Part shown: positions 46,319 through 59,326 of the stretch, piece after piece
Layout: the number at the start of each line of letters is the position of its first letter
Numbering within the stretch: the first letter of the stretch is position 1
Source: Nymphaea colorata
Lineage: Eukaryota; Streptophyta; Magnoliopsida; Nymphaeales; Nymphaeaceae
Direction of reading: 5' to 3'
Assembly: GCF_008831285.2 (NCBI RefSeq)
Contig: NC_045147.1
Coordinates: 12,527,427-12,591,426 of the forward strand
Length of the DNA: 64,000 nt
Made by a program: the position numbers and the translations under genes
Notes under the pieces: model-generated
The model's database searches: none
The model's input: the letters and a program-made list of their open reading frames with translations, nothing else
Told to the model about the DNA's origin: nothing

Positions 46319-46588
46319 TCAAACAAGAGACTGAAGCCTTCTAAAAGAGTGGGCTGAGTTGTTACATGCCTTGCCAAACATGGTAAAGGAACCAAATTGA
46401 AGAGAATGAGGCAATGCTAGTCTACAACATTGTCTTCCACAACATTGTCTTCCATTCTTACGTGCTCTAAGGAGGTCATACATAGTGCTGCTGTCAAGGG
46501 TGGTGACATCCGTGAGGTCCCATACAAGCTTATCATCAGGTAAATAGGGTAAATAAAGTCTTGTTGCAGTAAGCGATGTGGGAGTCAT
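46319..46588 (-). pseudogene. LINE reverse-transcriptase zinc-binding (zf-RVT) remnant
   Basis: The minus frame contains DDKLVWDLTD..., then MYDLLRARKNG, then KACNNSAHSF. In plant non-LTR retrotransposons the region after reverse transcriptase reads PDKLVW...SVKSAY..LL and later RACNNSLPT, so the order and spacing fit. It lacks the WxxLWxxxxPxKxxxFLW core, and a 15-bp tandem duplication (ACAACATTGTCTTCC twice, about 46425-46455) lies inside. No upstream reverse transcriptase domain was found. A short fossil. Confidence 0.45.
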
Positions 46589-47531
46589 AGATCACTTTAT
46601 ATATAACAAGGCTTGTCCAACTATTATAAGTGTGCATGAAACTCACCAGTACTTTAGTCAGTACCCAACAAGAGAGAACAATCCCCAATTAGGTTCGCTG
46701 TGCTTCTGCCACTTGGAGGTTGTTTGGTAATAGGGACATTTATATGAATTTGCCCTAAAGATTGGAATGTTCCAGAGTTCTACAAATGTACCACACTTTT
46801 TGGGATAGATTTACGGGAGGAGTTACGTGCACGGCTGTGTGCAGCTTTTGAGGCATGACAACTGTATTCCTAGCGTGCTTTCATTGGACCCATAGCCCAT
46901 TTTTATGAGTACATAATATACACAAGAGCCAGTACATATAACCAGGTTCAGATTTATGAGACATTTACAAAGTGTTCCTACTACCAAACTACCCATCACC
47001 CATCTTCCAAGAAATTAGGTGGCTAACTTCTTATCCTCAAAAGATGACTACCCAAGACTAAGATGCTCAACTAGGGTGGGATAGGTATATATGTATGCTT
47101 TAAAGAGAGTAAGGAAACGCAACTCCATGTTGCATTAACTTAAGTTGTAAACTAAACATGAGGATGGTGGTGAGCATCTTCAGAAAATTTATATTGTAAA
47201 TATTAAACTTTGAAAGTAACGAGCTTTTAAATATTGAAGACCAATAGGTTATAGGAAAAAAATCGAGCCGTGGAATAGGAGGCATGTCGAGTGTAGATAT
47301 CTTCCTTATAGGATGCCAAGCTACGTAAGTACGAGCATTAAGAAACGTGAGAATTGCACGAAAGTCGCTGGCGGTCTCCCAATTTGATTAAATCGTACAC
47401 CTTATGGCCAAACAGTCCCCTCCAACATGGTGCATTAGGTTGGTCTGATTTTATTAAAAACGGAATATGTGGATCATTAGATGTATTTTTATTGATCATA
47501 TTGACTTACCCAAAGTCACCTAAGTTTTGGT

Positions 47532-47535
<4 letters not shown>

Positions 47536-47565
<30 letters not shown>
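47536..47565. repeat. (AT)15 microsatellite
   Basis: Uninterrupted AT run. Confidence 0.95.
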
Positions 47566-47567
<2 letters not shown>

Positions 47568-48347
47568 ACATGTTATAGCATATTCACCTCTAATATATTT
47601 TTAACATAAACTCAAGTTGTCTGGTTTTTTGTATGGCCACAAACCGAACTCGTGTAACAATCTAGACCTTGCATTAGTTGCTTCATATGTTAAAATATTA
47701 TTTAACATAAACTCAAGTTGTTTTCTTTTACCTACCGTTTGCAATCGGAGGAGTTGCGCTCCAGAAACTTAATAAAGAAAAAAAAATGAAGAAAAGAAAG
47801 AGGAAATCTCGACCTAACCTTTTGGCCAAAATTTTATGTTCGAAAAGGTGGAAGGCTTGTAGTTTGGGAGATTGCCTTTTGAAGTTAAAATTTATCTTTA
47901 AAATTTATGGAAAAGCTGGTCGACAAAATGCCATTTTCTTCCTCCCTTATTATAACTGGAGAGTTTAAGCAGTATCAGTCCCCACCGGCCGATGCTCATC
48001 GGATCATGCAAGGATTGAAACATGATGGGACCTAATGCGAAGACTTTAATTTAAAATATTGGCCAGCCGTTGTTCTCCATATCCAGGCGCGTTATAATCG
48101 ACTTTGGTTAATCAAAACAATGAGTAAGTTTAAGAACACAATGAAAGTATAATAAACGGACCACAGGCTGCCAGTAATTAAATATACTTTCTATTTTGAT
48201 GCAAGGTGTAGTAAAGAAATGACTATTAGGACAACTAATAAGTTTAATTTGTTCACCATGCAGATTTTTCGTCCATCTGATATTTGGTTGCATATTTCTG
48301 TCCAATAACCATAATATTTACTGTGATACAAAACACACAAAAGCTTC

Positions 48348-48349
<2 letters not shown>

Positions 48350-48380
<31 letters not shown>
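48350..48380. repeat. (TA)15 microsatellite
   Basis: Uninterrupted TA run. Confidence 0.95.
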
Positions 48381-48383
<3 letters not shown>

Positions 48384-49779
48384 CAATTGTGACGCTGGTC
48401 TTACTGTCAGCAGCACTCACGTTCGAACCAGTCTGACCAGAAACGTAGACCGAATATGTCGGGATTGTTAAAAAAAAGAACGAAGCGGCCCCTCCAAGGA
48501 CCGACAACTCATGACATGAAATAAACTAATCGTAGCATCAGATTTAATACTATCACTGCCCATTGTTTCTCCAACAAAACCACTAAAACCATTGCTTGAA
48601 ACGATATTATTTTAACGTCGATCGATTCTGTTCATCTGAATTCAACAGTGCACCTACTACTACTTGCCCTTCTTTATGTTGGTATCAATCATGTGCATTC
48701 TTCAATTATAATTATCAATTCTAAATTATATATGTATGTATATAAAATGACACCATAACAACTGTGCTTATTTTCCCTTACATTAAATGCTAAAGGGACA
48801 GAGCATCAAATTATAGACAAATCCTAGAAACAATCGTCACAGTATCGTAAAGGAGGAGAGAACATCAAACTACGTACAAATCATAGAAACAATAGTCACA
48901 TTATCGTCTTCTAAAGCATTGGAACTCGGGTATGTAAACATTTGTTTACGATAAACAAAATAGGAAATAACTTCTACATCATGTAATACGTGATAAGGTA
49001 AGTTGCATCCTATTAATTTTCAGACACTGAAGTTGGATCTAATATGATTTCTGATTAATCATAGTAATACAATTTGAACATGGCAGTAAAATAAGCCTTT
49101 TTAGTTAATATTTGATGTACAATAGTAAAAAAACCAGCTTTATTTACCTTTTACTCGAACTCCAGAACTTACTCTGTAAACGAGTTTCGAATTAAGTTGG
49201 ACATTTCCTGGATTTCAATCAGATATTGGACTTGAATTCTGATATAATTGTGAAACTGCATATGGAATGGAAATCAAATTAATCGAAATCTCTACTTTTA
49301 GTTATTCCACATATATCAGGAACACACCCTGCATCATGTGCACAGATCCATAAGATCATTAGGTGATTATATATATGGGACTGAAGTCTTCCGGGCTTGT
49401 TGAGCTTGAGCTCCTTCCAGTAATGGCTGTTCAATACATTGTATTAGGTAGGTATGATTAAACATGTTACTCATACGGTATGTTATGAGAGGATAGAAGA
49501 TTTTTTTTGTTTAACTTTGGATGAAGAAATCTATTATATATATTATGTATATATATATAATTGTGACTTTGGCTTTATAATGTCACCTAGCCATTCAATA
49601 ACCGTCCGATCTCATTATACCGTCAAAGAAAAGAAAAAATGATAGGTATTTCTGTCATGTTGTTTTAGTTCACATTTTTTTTTTGTTTTTCTCTTCTTTA
49701 TTGAAAGGCCGTGGTTAAATGACTGAGTAGTTTTAATAATCAAATCATCATTTCCTTTCACTTTCTTTTTTTTTTCCTT

Positions 49780-49787
<8 letters not shown>

Positions 49788-49831
<44 letters not shown>
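49788..49831. repeat. (AT)22 microsatellite
   Basis: Uninterrupted AT run next to a CT-rich flank. Confidence 0.95.
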
Positions 49832-49834
<3 letters not shown>

Positions 49835-50199
49835 TGTGGGTTGAGGCTGGAAAACCATCTTGGCAGCCAATGGTTTGGCGAAAGAAGGGGACCCAGGTTG
49901 GGAGGCAGTCCGTCAGATTAACCGTCTGTCGCACGCCAGCGTCCATATCGGAAAGGGACTCTGCAACAGTCCAAACCTAACAACGACGACCGGTTCCCTC
50001 CTCAAGTAGGAGATGCACGTGTTTAAATTATTCTGCCACTCTCTCTCCCTATCTTTTTCTTGGTTGTCGAACCAGTGAGTTAGCTGGTGTATTTGTCCTC
50101 ATTCCACAGACATTCCAATCCTTCTCTTATTCGGGAAAATGATTTTCTCCACCTCATTGGGAAGGATGTGTGGTTGGGGTTAGTCCTTTCAGCACAAGC

Positions 50200-50201
<2 letters not shown>

Positions 50202-50244
<43 letters not shown>
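50202..50244. repeat. (TA)21 microsatellite
   Basis: Uninterrupted TA run. Confidence 0.95.
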
Positions 50245-50247
<3 letters not shown>

Positions 50248-50520
50248 GGGAGTCGGTGGTGAGTCCTCATTCGCAGGTCTGCCGACTGTGTTCTCATGAA
50301 TTATGAATTGAACGTTTTCTTATGCATATGCACTTACAGCTTACGAGTTTATCCACTCTTCTTATCCAGACTTCTATTTGCCATATCAGAATTTGATCTT
50401 TGAATTCATCAGCTAGTTGTGATTCCAACTTTTTGAACAGTTACTATTCTTGTCAATTTTGCGAGTTCATTAATCAGCGGATGGATATATATAGGAAAAA
50501 AAGATACCCACCACACCTTT

Positions 50521-50806
50521 ATATATCAAATTTGATTGAAATCGTATCAGCCATCAATTTTGAGGAGATTAAATGACATACCAGTTGAAAAGAAAAATAG
50601 AAACCAAGTTGCATTTTTAAGAGTAGAAATAAATACTCTTCGAAAGAAGGCAAAGATCTCAATTGAGGAACCTGAATTGTTTCCTCCTACGAGGATATTT
50701 CTGACTCTTGAAAATAGAACTTGGCTTTTATTTTTCTCAACCTAATATCAACCATCCAAGCTCTTTCAAATCGATGGATCATATAGTTCCCACCAATTTG
50801 ATATAT
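50521..50806. mobile_element. MITE-like inverted-repeat element, family A copy 2
   Basis: 286 bp bounded by a perfect 12-bp terminal inverted repeat, ATATATCAAATT / AATTTGATATAT. The interior repeats the inverted words TTAAGAGTAGAAAT and ATTTCTGACTCTTGAA. It aligns with 14021-14304. Non-coding, so a non-autonomous DNA transposon is the simplest reading. Confidence 0.7.
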
Positions 50807-50880
50807 GAGGTAAAGAAGAACAAAAAAAAAGAAGAAGAAAGTATACGTTATCATGAGAGTTTAATAGCTAGCTACTTATG

Positions 50881-50940
50881 CTATTGTAGCATGATGAATA
50901 TATATATATATACATATATATATTCATCATGCTACAATAG
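50881..50940. repeat. 60-bp palindrome
   Basis: Twenty-base arms CTATTGTAGCATGATGAATA and its exact reverse complement flank a 20-bp TA-rich centre, giving a near-perfect hairpin or cruciform. Confidence 0.95.
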
Positions 50941-52053
50941 TATTCATGTTCATATTTCTATAGCATGCGTACTTGATCAGGAACTAGTGCATACTAACTA
51001 AAATATGTGAAAGGGTCATCAAAACCACTCTAAACCGTTTGACGAACTATATTATCAAAATAATGCAGTAAAGGTTACTACGTCCAAACTAGTTTTTAGG
51101 GGACACGTAATTGTGGTTCAAGCTCCATGGTCATCAAATCTCCATACAAGCAAAAACAGGTATAATATGTAGGCACAAAGTTCTTGTCCCTAGGAAAATA
51201 AACGAAGTCTCATCATCCATGTGCGATTTGTCCATGTAATAAATCCAGCTAAAAATTCAACTATTAATTAGAGGTGTTTTTGATGTGTAAACTTGAGACT
51301 ATTCATGGCTATATGAAAGCTTTTATAATTGCATTATTTGTTATTCTACCAATATGACTAGACTACTAAGAGATACCATGACAAAAATCAAGTCACAATC
51401 TGAACAGGACAAGATTTATCTTTAGGGTACACCCTGTACCCTGTTGAACTTCTTGTATGCAGAATGTGGTGAGATTGACAACCGGGCCTGAGATTGGAAG
51501 CTGCCAAACGGATGCCCATGGTAAGGACGTTCTTTAAGTTGGAAGGAGTCAACATAAGTCTGCTTGATCCTCATTAGGATGCTTTAGCCTTTAGCTAACG
51601 ACATTCAGCTCCATAAGGATCATCTTGGTGATGCCAAAGCTTGAATGAAGTAGGCAGATGAGATTGGTCATGAACAAGTAACTGAACGTGATCTACCGCT
51701 AACCTAATGGGTCACACTGTTTCTATCCAATGAATTTACACCAAAGTATAGGACAAATTCATGGGATACTCGTTAAAATGTTTCATATTTTTTAGGGCAG
51801 ATCATGAGGCAGGAACAATGTTTTATTGTTTCCAAACAACCCGTAAATGGTTTGCCCCAAATTCATGAGACTTTATGTAGACACAATGTTTGTTTTAAGA
51901 ACGATGGTTAATAAGTTGATGCCAATACCATTTATCAGATGCATACACAATTCAACATGCTAATTGTATAGATTCGTATCAATCTCGTGATCTTCAGGGC
52001 AGGACACTGTGGATCTCATGGTCCTATGCGCATAAATTTATTGGAATACCTTT

Positions 52054-52476
52054 GGGGGGTGTCTGATGATGCTGGAATTTTGGAATTCTAAAATTAATAT
52101 TCACATTTTTAATGAAATAGGAATTGCATTATCAAACAAAGAATTTTGAATCCTGAATTGTAGGTTCATTCTTGAATCAAAATTTTGGAATTGTGATTTC
52201 TACCCTAGGGAGTGGAATTATGATTCCAGAATTTTAGAATTTCTTCCATTTCTCTTTTGGGCAGCTATAGTGATGGTTTTAATTCATCAATTATAGATTT
52301 TTTAACCCTTGATTATCAAACACGTCATTTTCAGTTCCAGAATTAAAATTCCAGACTACCAATCACAAAGGGAAACTATAACTGGAGTTTTCATTCCAAT
52401 TCCAGTTAGAGGTAGGATTTTGTTTATAGAATTTTAATTCTAGAATCAAAATTCAAGACCAACAAACACTCCCTTA
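52054..52476. mobile_element. MITE-like element, family B copy 3
   Basis: Left end GGGGGTGTCTGATGATGCTG; right end, reversed, AAGGGAGTGTTTGTTGGTCT. The interior has the same paired words as the copy at 29753 (AATTCTAAAATTA, GGTTCATTCTTGAATCAAAA). About 420 bp, non-coding. Confidence 0.6.
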
Positions 52477-55400
52477 GGTAATAAACTCCATTTGAATGGG
52501 AATCATATGCTTTCCTTTTTTGAATAATTTTCAATATTAGGATTAGAGACTCATCTTAGTTTGTATTAGTTTTGAAATATAAACTAGTATTGGTCCAAAC
52601 TTGATTTATGGATCAACATCCCCATAATTAGATTTGTACGTTTATATTTTTCACGCTCCAAATTGGACTTGGAGCAAAATGGATATCCTATTTTCTTTTG
52701 TTCTCATTTTCTGAGGACATATATATTGCGCGGCACTAGCTGTGACTATGAAGACGATGTAGTCGAATACATATAATGGGGATGATTGAATGATGTGAAA
52801 ACGCCTAATTAAATTTTATAAAAAGATCAACCTTCAAAAACTGCGTGCGAAAATGTGAAATATGGACTGTACTAGCTTGGTGTTTGGTATCGTATTGGTA
52901 TTTTGTGATACCATTATATGCCTTAATGATTAGATGATTTCATTACGATCCTGCATTGTATTGATCATATTAAAGACGAATTAGAGTGCTGAAAATAATG
53001 CCGACACAAAAATTGAGAAATGTTATAATGGTCAACTAAATATATAATATCGCCGACATGGACACCGAATACACTAAACATATCTGATAAAATACAATGA
53101 ACTGACTCACTGGAGAATATCTTTTAATCACTGTCACATGAATTGAAGAACTTATAATTGAAGAATAACAAACAAAATGATCTAATAAAGCATTTAGTTT
53201 GACATATCATCTACTAGTCATCAAACACCAATATTATTTATGGTTGCATGAATACAGTGGTAAGATGCAATATCTTATTTCATGATCCATTTTCATTGAT
53301 GAACATTTATTCAGTCCCTCGTTGTATGTTCTTATTGTGTGATCAAATATTTCATAAGCTTGGTCGGAAATCAGCTTGATCGCAATATCAAAGGTTACTG
53401 AGATAAAGCGGGAAAAGACTTATTAGAACAATTCATGGAACGTAACTATCTGGTGAAAGAGTAACAGATAAACTATTAACTACTACAATTAATAAGCAGA
53501 GGGTGGGAGTATCAGGCTCCACCGCTACATCCACTTCTTAATTCGATATGTAACAGGATCTTCTCGATGATTCATGGAGGAAGAGTTACCATGCAAAAGG
53601 TAACTTTTCTTATGAATCAGGAAATTAAAGGGGAGGCATTGGGGAGAGGGACATCGGATCATACTTGAGAATATGTGATCGTCCGTCGTGATTCTCTCTA
53701 GCTGGTCAATCATCATCTTGCATCGATGTTTTTGAACTTTGATGAGTATTGATGGGTGACGCATTATAGGAAGGCAGGCAGGCAGGGTTGGTTTGATTGA
53801 GAGTATCAATTATCAATGCCGCTCCCTGGCAGTGCAGCGTTTAGATTGAGGTTCTCATCCTTGGAACCCCAGATTGGAAATTGATCTTCTGGAATATTGT
53901 AAAGACAATCGTTAAATGCTTATATGTAGTCTCTGTAGTTGATGACATTCTTTTGTATAGTATGTTCTTAATTCTAAAACCTGAAGAGATCCCTGATCAG
54001 CAGTGTCACCTGCAAAAGTTAGAGCAACTGTTCAGCAGTTTGATCACGTTAGGCGAAGGGCTTACAATGCTTCAAAAGTTTCAGCCGTTTCCTTTTCAGC
54101 CTAAACTGTTTGATGGAGTTTTCATTGTGTATTTGCTAAAAAAACATCGGATTCAAGGGGAACGGAAGACAGCGGTTTTCCTCATTTCTTTAATACATGC
54201 AAGGCTAAATCATTGACTTGACTGGTGCCCTTTGGTGTAGATTGACCCCTTCTCTGATTTTGGAGTCTGGTCTACGAAATGGGACGAATGAAATTGAGGA
54301 AATTTCTGACGCTTCCGTTGTCTATTTTGTGGTTTATACAAGCTACGGATGGCAGAAATTCGTGGCTTGGCGGGGAAAGCGGCACAACTTGTTCATAACA
54401 ACTGGCACTCGTAAGTCTGGTAAGACCGAAACACTCGCCCATTTTGCACGGTCCTTTCGGTGGTCACTATGTTTTTTTAAATCCTTGCTCATTCATGAAG
54501 GCCTTCCGATCTAATTGATCGACGATTGCGGTGAAAACAAAAAAAAAGCGTGAAATAATACACGACAATACCAATCATTTTTTGTGTTTCTTTATACCAT
54601 CTCTTACGAACGAGCAAGCTGAGTGACTTTTGATTCACCATTCAATTAAATATATTCAAGTCTGCGCGGTGCTGGACCTGAATCTTATCGAATTCTGCAC
54701 TCTAAAAATTTAAAATCTCAATTGACAGAAACGAATATTAATTTCTGTTTCTTGTTCTGTGCGGAAGGATTGTATGCAACAGTTTTTTGTTCAACTTCAG
54801 AAATCAATGGTACCCGCTCACGGGGGCGCCATTAATGGTAATCTGCAACTGCCAACGAACTGACAGATGGCTCCAACCTCTACTGTGTCTTCCCTCGAGG
54901 TCAGTTAAAGCTGGATCAAGAAACAAAAGACAAATGAGAGAAAAAGTTATAGAAGATTGAAGGAGAAGAATGGCAGAGTCAGTTTTTCTCTGTTTGAAAA
55001 TGTTGAGATCGAAAATTATTCGGAACTCGGAGGCGATGCATTATGGGCAACGTTAAAACGTCCCCCAAGTAACCAGATATTCTGGTTTATGCGCCTCAAG
55101 AACGAAACGCGGCTGCCATTAATTGTTAATTCTAATCCTTCTACCATGAGAAAACAAGGGATGATGACAGAAGAGAAGCAATGTGAAAATGGTTGTTCGA
55201 CATAAAACGTTAGCGCCAAATCCTGATCGTTTAATTATTCCCCTTTTCCCGGACATCGATGAAGCATCCAATTTCAATACTAAGATAAAATTAGTAAACA
55301 ACTGTAGCTAGGAATCAACTTGAGCATCTTGAACTTCTAACAAAGCTAGACGGTGCCATTGTTATTTAATGAGAAAGAAAATCTCAAGTTGATTACAAGT

Positions 55401-56565
55401 TCCAATTTCGTCCAATATTCAAATAAATTAAATAAGCATGATACAACGTATGTGTACCTGGAATGAATTCTTTTTAGAGTTCATGAAGCGGCATCAACTC
55501 GTCATCATTGCATTTATTATTTATGCGACGATAATAAGGTAATTCATTGCTGGAAGAAAACTTGTTTTAAGAGTAGGAAATTTGACAAGGAATATACCGC
55601 ACAAAACATAATTAAATAAACTGGAGGCTAACTAGAACTTTTAATATAGTGAATAAATTATATATTTGTTTTTCTTCTTTTTCAATCGAGGTCGGGTTAG
55701 GTACATAGAATGAAGCACAACTTAAAATTAAAATGGCACATGATCAAGTTGCATTAATTAGAAGTTATGACCGTGAAGATCATTAAATAAAATAGTAGGG
55801 CAACTCCAAGATTTAATAATGTGGAAGTGCAGAACTAATTCAAGGGTCGCAGCCATTGCGAAGAGGTTTTAGTAACGTTTTCTACCAAGTTGAAGATCAA
55901 CTGGAGAAATATCTGCCAATTAATACATTTGATTATTCAACTGATTGTGAAATGAGTTGCAGATTGTCATCACGAAATTAATTGATAAACAGTATGCGTG
56001 ACGAACAATCGAACATGGGTCACCATTTCATTTTTTAGTACAATAGCTAAGTTTGGATCCTTTTTGCAGTTTTTAAGTCAAAACTGTGTTCTCATTTTTT
56101 CTTTGTTTATGATTGAGGCAGAAAATTCCTACGGCTGCATAGCCTCTTTTACCTATCGGTGCTATAAAAATCAGAAATTAAATTTAATGAGTCAGACTGC
56201 CAATTCAGGATCAGCTGAATTGGTTATGACTAAGCATTAAAAAAAATGTGCTCATTTTTTAAATAAAATCATGAAGGAATATATAAAATAATTGTAAATA
56301 TCAATATTCTTTTAAAATATTGAAATAAGGAATCTACAAGAATTTCAAGAAACTGTAACCTCCATGAGGAAAACAAGTCACGAGTACCATTGTAGTTGTT
56401 GCTGCCATCGATGATCTTGCAGAGGCACCACTTAAAGGGTAGAGCATAGCTGGTTAGGTAGGTGACATGTAAAATGTGTCTCCCTCATTTGATTCTCATA
56501 AGTGGTACTCCCTTGAGCTGTAAGTTTATAGGTACACCGTACTTCACCCAGGTCCCAATTTATGT
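52477..56565. other. Intergenic, no supported gene
   Basis: Short open frames on both strands (for example 53881-54216) show no known domain. No RNA gene recognised. Confidence 0.45.
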
Positions 56566-56905
56566 CACCAGAGTGCGGGGTGCGGGTGCCAGTGCCGGTG
56601 CGGCACATCTTAAAAAATTTAGGTGCGACGGTGCGGCGAGGATATTTTATTATTATTATTATTTTTAGTTTATTATATAAATAACAGAATAAACGTATAT
56701 ATATTATTATTACAATTTAGTTATTAATGTATATAACATACTTGAATAATTGTATTGTATAGGAAAATATCAAAACAACATATATTATATAAGTAATTTA
56801 ATAATATGACATTCTAACTGGGCTCGGGTGTGAGTCGGAGCCACACCCATGTCTGGTGCGCACCCGACTCGATGCGACTCGGGTGCGGCAGTAAAATAGA
56901 AGAGT
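56566..56905. repeat. Dispersed repeat copy with GTGCGG head and tail
   Basis: GC-rich head (GGGGTGCGGGTGCCAGTGCC), AT-rich (TTA)n body, then a GC-rich tail with GTGCGCACCCGACTCGATGC. The head and body match 3398-3540. The tail shares words with 5365-5440. Ends and class are unresolved. Confidence 0.5.
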
Positions 56906-57959
56906 CCAGTGACTTAGGTCCCAAGACAGCTTAAAGCTCCGAAAGCCGGATATGAAAGTGCTTTTTAATCTTTTCAAGAAGATAATGTCTCATCGTCAAT
57001 GAATGAATCCATCTACGAAAAACCTAGCACAATTGAAGGGCGACTATCTAATTTACCATCTTGTCCTACCTGCTTCTAATACATTACAGTTATATAGATC
57101 TATCTCCTTTCTAATGTATGTTAAATAGCACCAACAATATACGTAGCAGCACTGCTAGTCCTTTATTTAAAACAAAACCACTAATTGTTTCATTGTTATT
57201 ATACATTACATCTCATATTACAAGTAAAATAACTACATACAGCGTTCTGATTTTTACAACTTCGATTTACAATGTGACATCATATTTCTTCACTGTCTAC
57301 TCTAGCTTCATGATCAGAAGTAGGCAGTGTAAGTTCTGCTTAGGCATGCACACGATCTCATTTATCTTAGCAAAATTTCCTAACAGGTATTGACATGGAT
57401 GAATATATATAACATTTAGCGACATTATAAGTACATGAATATATAGAACAGAAAATTGGAGAACCATAATGACCAGTACCGACATGGTTGAAGACATTGC
57501 TGACCTTGAAATAGAGAATCTCCACAAGAGCTAACGGTATGCGTAAAATGAAATACCAACGAACATTCTCAACAGTACTAGCACAATGGGCTTCTGCGAA
57601 GAGTTCAAAAGATTGGAGAGAGGCGTCCACACTGCCAATGTAGAAACCACATGATTTGGACAGTTAGTGTTCTCTGTAAATTAATAAAAAAACGATCACT
57701 AATGTCAAGAACAAATGTTTGAATAGTTCTGATTCAAGACTTTACCATCACAAGAATTTCCAAGCAGCAGTTATGTTGTCTGTCATATGTCAAATCTCAT
57801 ATTATAGAATAAGCAATTGTCAAGTTCAGGCTAGTATAAGACCTTTTAGCACTAACATCTTACCAAATTTCAGCTGCGAAGTTCACTGACCAATATCTGA
57901 ATTGCTACGACATTCTGGTTAGTTAAAAGCACACGTAAAGGTGATAATTATTATTAAAG
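56906..57959. other. Intergenic, no supported gene
   Basis: Short minus-strand frames near 57367-57630 have no recognised homologue. Confidence 0.4.
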
Positions 57960-58074
57960 CATAGAGAAAAAAAGGAAATTAGGCACTCAAATTATAGAGG
58001 TTCGGTATAAAACCTAAGTCCTCTTCTCTCAATAGCAGCTCATAATTCTGTGTTGAGGTTCCACTATATTTTAT
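57960..58074 (-). repeat. Distal part of the older (outer) Copia LTR, boundary unresolved
   Basis: Because the younger element inserted between 58074 and 63616 and left TTTAT on both sides, the outer LTR must continue here. Its terminal CA could not be fixed, so the left limit is a guess. Confidence 0.3.
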
Positions 58075-58551
58075 TGAAAAAGAAATAGGAAGGATGAAGA
58101 TGATGAACAAAAGAATTAACGTGGTTCGAAAAAAATTCCTACTTCCACGACTCAGTCATCAATTTCATGATGATCTGGTTTCCTTAATACAGTATTTATA
58201 CATTGCTATGTCTGATTCGAATTTGAATCAGTTTCCTTGAATTTCTCCTTTGGTTTTGAATAGGAGAAACTGCCATTCTCCTGAAATCTTTCATTATTGT
58301 GAAGAGGCGTTTTCGTTGCTCGTCCGATTGGCTTTGCTTCCATAGTTGTTGCTCTTAATTTGCTGGAATTCTGTTTTATTGCTGGAGCCTTATCAAGATG
58401 CGTTTTAGTCTCTTGACGCTCATTGCTGATTTGATTTCCTGCCATCTTAGTTACACCTGATTTCCTGCAGTTGTAATCCACGCCTGATTTCCTGGAGTTA
58501 TGAGCCGTTGGAGACGCACCTGAATTTTTGGAGTGAGCTGGTGCGTTATCA
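58075..58551 (-). repeat. 3' LTR of the Copia element
   Basis: 477 bp. Compared with the 5' LTR it has an extra TTGTAA and three single-base differences. Confidence 0.96.
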
Positions 58552-59326
58552 TCCCCCTCAACCGAAGGGAAGGTTGCATACGTAAGCCAAGATGCTGAGT
58601 GAGAAAGGTGAGGCGTTGCTGAGATAAAGGTTTGGTAAAAAGATTTGCAAGCTGACCTTCGGTTGTGACGAATTGAGTATTCATATTTCCCAATGCGACT
58701 TGTTCACGAACAAAATGATAATCAAGTTCCAAATGTTTCATACGTGAATGAAAAACTGGCTTGATAGTGGTATGTAGTGCTGAAATGTTGTCACTCAAAA
58801 GAATAGGAGCTTTGGAGAGATAGACACCGAGATCTTGTAAAATAAAGGTAAGCCATTTAATTTCAGCAGCAGCTCCGGCGAGAGCCTGGTATTCAGCTTC
58901 ACAGGACGAGCGAGCAACGGTCGGTTGTTTCTTAGAGCTCCAGGATATACAATTTGGACCAAGGAATGTGCAGTATCCGGAAGTCGATCGGCGTGTATCT
59001 GGACAGCCCGCCCAGTCTGCATCAGAGTACGCTCGGAGAGTCAAATCTTGGGATTTATAGAACTGGATACCATATTGAGATGTGCCTCGAACATAACGTA
59101 TAATGCGTTTCAAGATTTGAAAGTGTTTCATCGTTGGGGCATGCATGAATTGACATGCAAAATTGACTACATAGGAGAGATCTGGCCGTGTAAGTGTCAA
59201 GTACTGAAGTGCCCCTGCAAGACTTCGATATGCTGTAGCATTGGAATAAGGTGGATCAATTTCCTCAGAAGATTTGGAACCGACAGTAATAGGCGTGCTC
59301 ACTGTTTTACATTGTTGCATTTGCGC
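58451..59326 (-). pseudogene. Copia RNase H region, cut off by the upstream stop
   Basis: In frame with the polyprotein above, with the first ATG at 59318-59320. It reads KTVSTPITVGSK, then the conserved RPDLSYVVNFACQFMHAPT, the RNase H start [20 protein letters not shown], and EAEYQAL and FTKPLSQQR. All are normal Copia C-terminal landmarks. The frame runs about 100 bases into the 3' LTR before stopping. No ribosomal reinitiation signal is evident, so this part is probably not made unless the stop is read through. Confidence 0.9.

Larger units (their letters stand above)
46589..50520. other. Intergenic with microsatellites, no gene seen
   Basis: AT-rich. An imperfect repeat of about 60 bp lies at 48800-48905 (GAGCATCAAATTATAGACAA versus GAACATCAAACTACGTACAA). 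Confidence 0.5.

Noticed and set aside
48390..48480. GGTTCGAAC-type B-box on the minus strand suggesting a SINE
   Set aside because: No matching A-box at the proper distance and no clear ends.
53881..54514. Two successive plus-strand frames (111 and 98 codons)
   Set aside because: Different frames, no domain, and lengths within chance expectation for this base composition.
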